NCBI GenBank assembly: GCA_052035955.1
Contig: JBPOHD010000062.1
Span: forward strand, 1 to 8,121
DNA from: JAEUNJ01 sp052035955
GTDB taxonomy: Bacteria; Pseudomonadota; Gammaproteobacteria; Burkholderiales; Rhodocyclaceae
Direction: 5' to 3'
Length of the DNA: 8,121 bases
A model generated the notes under the pieces. That model did no database searches. It was not told the DNA's origin and saw nothing but the letters and a program-made list of their open reading frames with translations. Positions 5,991 through 8,121 of this stretch are shown here, one piece after another; the stretch's first letter is position 1, and the number at the start of each line of letters is the position of its first letter. A program made the position numbers and the translations under genes.

Positions 5991-6531
5991 CGTGGGAGCG
6001 TCGCATGCGGCGCGATGGGGACGGTTCCGAAAGGCATCGCGGCGTGACCGCCGCTCCTACGAGAACCGGTGGGGCGGTCCCTGTGGGAGCGCCGCATGCG
6101 GCGCGATGGGGACGGTTGCAAAAGGCATCGCGGCGTGGCCGCCGCTCCTACAAAGACCGGCGGGGCGGTCCCTGTGGGAGCGCCGCATGCGGCGCGATTG
6201 CGGCGGTTACGAAAACCATCGCGGCGTGTCCGCCGCTCCTACAAAAAGCCGGTGGGGCGGGCCCTGTGGGAGCGCCGCATGCGGCGCGATGGCGGCGGTT
6301 CCGAAAGGCATCGCGGCGTGGCCGCCGCTCCTACAAGAACCGGTGGGGCGGGGCCCCGTGGGAGCGCCGCATGCGGCGCGATGGGGGCGGGTGCGAAACC
6401 TATCGCGGCGTGACCGCCGCTCCTACAAGAACCGGTGGGGTGGGCCCTGTGGGAGCGCCGCATGCGGCGCGATTACGGCGGTTGCGAAAGGCATCGCGGC
6501 GTGGCCGCCGCTCCTACAAGAACCGGTGGGG
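5991..6531 (-). repeat. Right tandem array of REP doublets (six units, 91/92-bp period), inverted relative to the left array
   Basis: The A element (GTGGGAGCGCCGCATGCGGC then GCGAT) starts at about 5991, 6082, 6173, 6265, 6357 and 6448. It is the reverse complement of the left array's R element. The B element (ATCGCGGCGTGRCCGCCGC then TCCTACA) lies at about 6036, 6127, 6218, 6310, 6402 and 6493, and is the reverse complement of L. The A-B linker is GGGGACGGTTCCGAAAGGC or similar. The B-A linker contains AGAACCGGTGGGGCGG, whose reverse complement shares CCGGTTCTT with the left array. It lies between rmuC and tetR, downstream of the rmuC stop and upstream of the tetR promoter. The short stretch 5955-5990 may hold a decayed seventh element (GGCATCGCCCGGAGGG). 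Long open frames through it have no ribosome binding sites and are artefacts. Confidence 0.94.
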
Positions 6532-6536
6532 CCTTG

Positions 6537-6578
6537 CCTTTCTTTGCGTCCCTTTGCGCCTTCGCGCCTTTGCGGTGA
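6537..6578 (-). repeat. Dispersed GCAAAGRCGC-type repeat, copy 2
   Basis: On the minus strand it reads TCACCGCAAAGGCGCGAAGG then CGCAAAGGGACGCAAAGAAAGG, closely matching copy 1 at 3443-3483 but inverted. It lies in the 37-bp gap between the end of the right REP array and the rmuC stop region, so it would be transcribed at the 3' end of rmuC mRNA. Its function is unknown. Confidence 0.82.
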
Positions 6579-6615
6579 GGTTTCGACTTTTCCCGCCCTC
6601 ATTGGCCCAGGCGAA

Positions 6616-8010
6616 TCACGGACCCTTCCCCGCCACTTCCGGCGCCAGCAGGGCCCGGGGCTGGCCTTCGACGGGGACGACCTCGCGAATGTCCTTGTCG
6701 GCGGCGGCGGCCTTGAGGTCGCGGAACTTGCGGGCGGTGACGAGGACCCGGGACTCCAGGGAGCCGACGGCCTTGTTGTAGGCGGAGACGGCTTCGCCGA
6801 GGTTCTTGCCGACGCCGGCCCAGTGGTCGGCGAGGACGGCCAGGCGCTCGTAGAGGTCGCGGCCGAGGGCGCTGATTTCCTGGGCGTTCTCGGCCAGGGC
6901 TTCCTGCTTCCAGCCGTAGGCGACGGCGCGCAGCAGGGCGATCAGGGTGGTGGGCGTGGCGAGGATGACCTTCTGCTCGACGCCGTATTCGATCAGTGCG
7001 GGATCGACCTCCAGGGCGGCGCTGTAGAAGGTCTCGCCGGGCAGGAAGAGGACGACGAAGTCGGGCGAGGGCTGGAACTGCTCCCAGTAGGACTTGCGGC
7101 CGAGCTTCGTGACGTGGTCCCTGACCTGCCGGGCATGGTCCTGGAGCTTGCGCCGGCGCTCGTTGTCGTCCTGGGCCTCGAGGGCATCCAGATAGGCGGC
7201 CAGCGGCGCCTTGGCGTCCACGACGATGTTCTTGCCACCGGGCAGGCGGACGACCATGTCGGGGCGCAGGCGGCCCTCCTCCGTGTCCGTCGATTCCTGC
7301 TCGTGGAAGTCGCAGTGGTCGACCATGCCGGCCATCTCGACGACGCGCTTCAGCTGCAGTTCGCCCCAGCGGCCCCGGGTCTGGGGCGCCCGCAGGGCCT
7401 TGACCAGGTTGGCGGTCTCCTGCTTCAGCTGGCCCTGGGATTCGGCCAGGGAGCGGACCTGCTGGGTGAGGGTGGCGTAGGCGTCCACGCGGGTCTTCTC
7501 GATGCCCTGGATCTGCTGCTCGAAGCGGGCCAGGGTCTCGCGGACGGGGGTGACCATTTCGCCGATGGCCTGCTGGCGCTTCTCCAGTTCCCCCTTGGCG
7601 GCCTCCTGCTGGGTCTGCAGGGCACTCCTGGCCAGGTCGAGGAAGGACTGGTTGTTGCGCTGGAGGGCCTCGGCGGAGAGGGCCTTGAAGGCGTCGGCGA
7701 AGGACTGGCGGGCTTCCTCGAGGGCGGCGAGTTTCTCGGCGGCGACGGCCTTTTCCCGGGCCAGGTCGCCGGCCAGGGCCTCGGCCCGCTCGCGCAGGGC
7801 GGCGAGTTCCCGCTCCCGCAGGTCGAGGGCGGCGCGCAGCTCGCGCAACTCCTGCTCGCGCCCGGCGACCCGCTCGGCGAGGACGGCCTTCTCGGCCTCG
7901 ACGCCCTGGCGGCCCCGGGCCTCGGCCTCCCGCAGGCGCCCGGCCAGCAGGAACCAGACCAGCGCCGCCCCCACCCCCACTCCGGCCAGGCCGGCGATCA
8001 GCATTTCCAT
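6616..8010 (-). CDS. rmuC: RmuC-family DNA recombination protein
   Basis: The 464-residue product is close to the usual RmuC length. It starts with a membrane-spanning segment (about residues 4-22, LIAGLAGVGVGAALVWFLL), followed by a long charged coiled coil (about 24-190) rich in Ala, Glu, Arg and Leu. The conserved RmuC domain follows, with GRWGELQLKRVVEMAGM (W215), RPDMVV (D251) and NIVVDAKAPLAAYLDALEA (D265, K267). The D...D-A-K arrangement fits the restriction-endonuclease-like fold suggested for this family. RmuC limits recombination between inverted repeats in E. coli, a notable neighbour for inverted repeat arrays, though the proximity may be coincidence. The ATG at 8010 has only a weak GGAA upstream; a second ATG two codons later is possible. 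A TTGACT lies at 8033-8038 but no good -10 follows. Confidence 0.95.
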   Translation of the reverse strand: MEMLIAGLAGVGVGAALVWFLLAGRLREAEARGRQGVEAEKAVLAERVAGREQELRELRAALDLRERELAALRERAEALAGDLAREKAVAAEKLAALEEARQSFADAFKALSAEALQRNNQSFLDLARSALQTQQEAAKGELEKRQQAIGEMVTPVRETLARFEQQIQGIEKTRVDAYATLTQQVRSLAESQGQLKQETANLVKALRAPQTRGRWGELQLKRVVEMAGMVDHCDFHEQESTDTEEGRLRPDMVVRLPGGKNIVVDAKAPLAAYLDALEAQDDNERRRKLQDHARQVRDHVTKLGRKSYWEQFQPSPDFVVLFLPGETFYSAALEVDPALIEYGVEQKVILATPTTLIALLRAVAYGWKQEALAENAQEISALGRDLYERLAVLADHWAGVGKNLGEAVSAYNKAVGSLESRVLVTARKFRDLKAAAADKDIREVVPVEGQPRALLAPEVAGKGP

Positions 8011-8042
8011 GTCATCAGATTCCAGGTCGGCAAGTCAAGACC

Positions 8043-8076
8043 TTCACCACGGAGGACGCAGAGGACACAGAGGAAG
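8043..8076 (+). repeat. Dispersed GGACRCAGA-type repeat, copy 3 (related element)
   Basis: It reads TTCACCACGGAGGACGCAGA then GGACACAGAGGAAG, a 9-bp periodic element. It shares the TCACC start and length of copies 1 and 2 but has GGA/CAGA units instead of GCAAAG. It sits 33 bp upstream of the rmuC start, the same placement that copy 1 has relative to the nuclease start. The remaining DNA to the window edge shows no supported gene. Confidence 0.75.
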
Positions 8077-8121
8077 TCGTGAGGGAGAGGACACGGCGGA
8101 CCGGGCCACGGGGTGGGTTCC

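Noticed and set aside
8..6531. CRISPR array, considered because of regular about 91-bp spacing with conserved repeats
   Set aside because: The linkers are themselves repeated rather than unique, the repeats alternate between two palindromes in opposite orientation, and no cas gene is present.
5873..6781. Plus-strand open frames through the right array with repeated ERRMRRDG, GAPHAARWG and SAACGA words
   Set aside because: These are translations of the REP palindromes in different frames, a common annotation artefact. The 91/92-bp period breaks any single repeat frame.
8033..8038. TTGACT as the -35 of an rmuC promoter
   Set aside because: No credible -10 lies 15-19 bp downstream; only weak GATGAC-like hexamers overlap the start codon.
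5368..8082. A 904-codon plus-strand open frame opposite tetR and rmuC and through the right array
   Set aside because: Same codon-phase shadow effect. The opposite strand encodes a recognisable TetR and RmuC, and the middle section is REP-array sequence.

Overview
The window is very GC-rich bacterial DNA with four clear genes and one probable small gene, all on the minus strand. They are separated by dense repetitive DNA. The gene content (a beta/gamma-proteobacterial AddB-like repair nuclease, RmuC) and the GTAG/GTGG-headed REP hairpins suggest a high-GC beta- or gammaproteobacterium. No finer placement is justified from the sequence alone.

Layout, left to right. Positions 8-576 hold a tandem array of six REP-doublet units (90/93-bp spacing), ending in a three-copy 27-bp minisatellite. 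The 941-codon PD-(D/E)XK nuclease of the AddB-like 'probable DNA repair protein' family follows (592-3417). A 254-bp spacer carries a dispersed GCAAAGGCGC-type repeat, a GC hairpin and an 8-bp tandem repeat. Next comes a probable 37-codon tail-anchored membrane peptide with a strong ribosome binding site (3672-3785). A two-gene module follows: a cytoplasmic GH13 alpha-amylase-family enzyme (3925-5295) with a TetR-family regulator immediately upstream (5353-5919). A second six-unit REP-doublet array (5991-6531) lies in inverted orientation to the first. A second dispersed repeat, rmuC (6616-8010) and a third dispersed repeat near the right edge complete the window.

How the parts relate. The tetR promoter is nearly canonical (TTGACG, 17-bp spacer, TATAAA) and predicts initiation at the A of the tetR ATG, so the tetR mRNA should be leaderless. 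A TACC-N4-GGTA operator fills the promoter spacer. An almost identical operator (13 of 14 bases) lies just upstream of the GH13 gene. The simplest reading is a TetR repressor controlling itself and one sugar-polymer hydrolase in response to an unknown ligand. The nuclease and RmuC are both DNA-recombination/repair proteins, and each has a REP array directly downstream of its stop codon.

The most notable feature is the repeat architecture: two six-unit REP-doublet arrays of closely related sequence, in inverted orientation, bracketing about 5.4 kb. The head linker of the units is partly shared between arrays, while the tail linker is specific to each array. No REP-associated transposase (RAYT) is present in the window.
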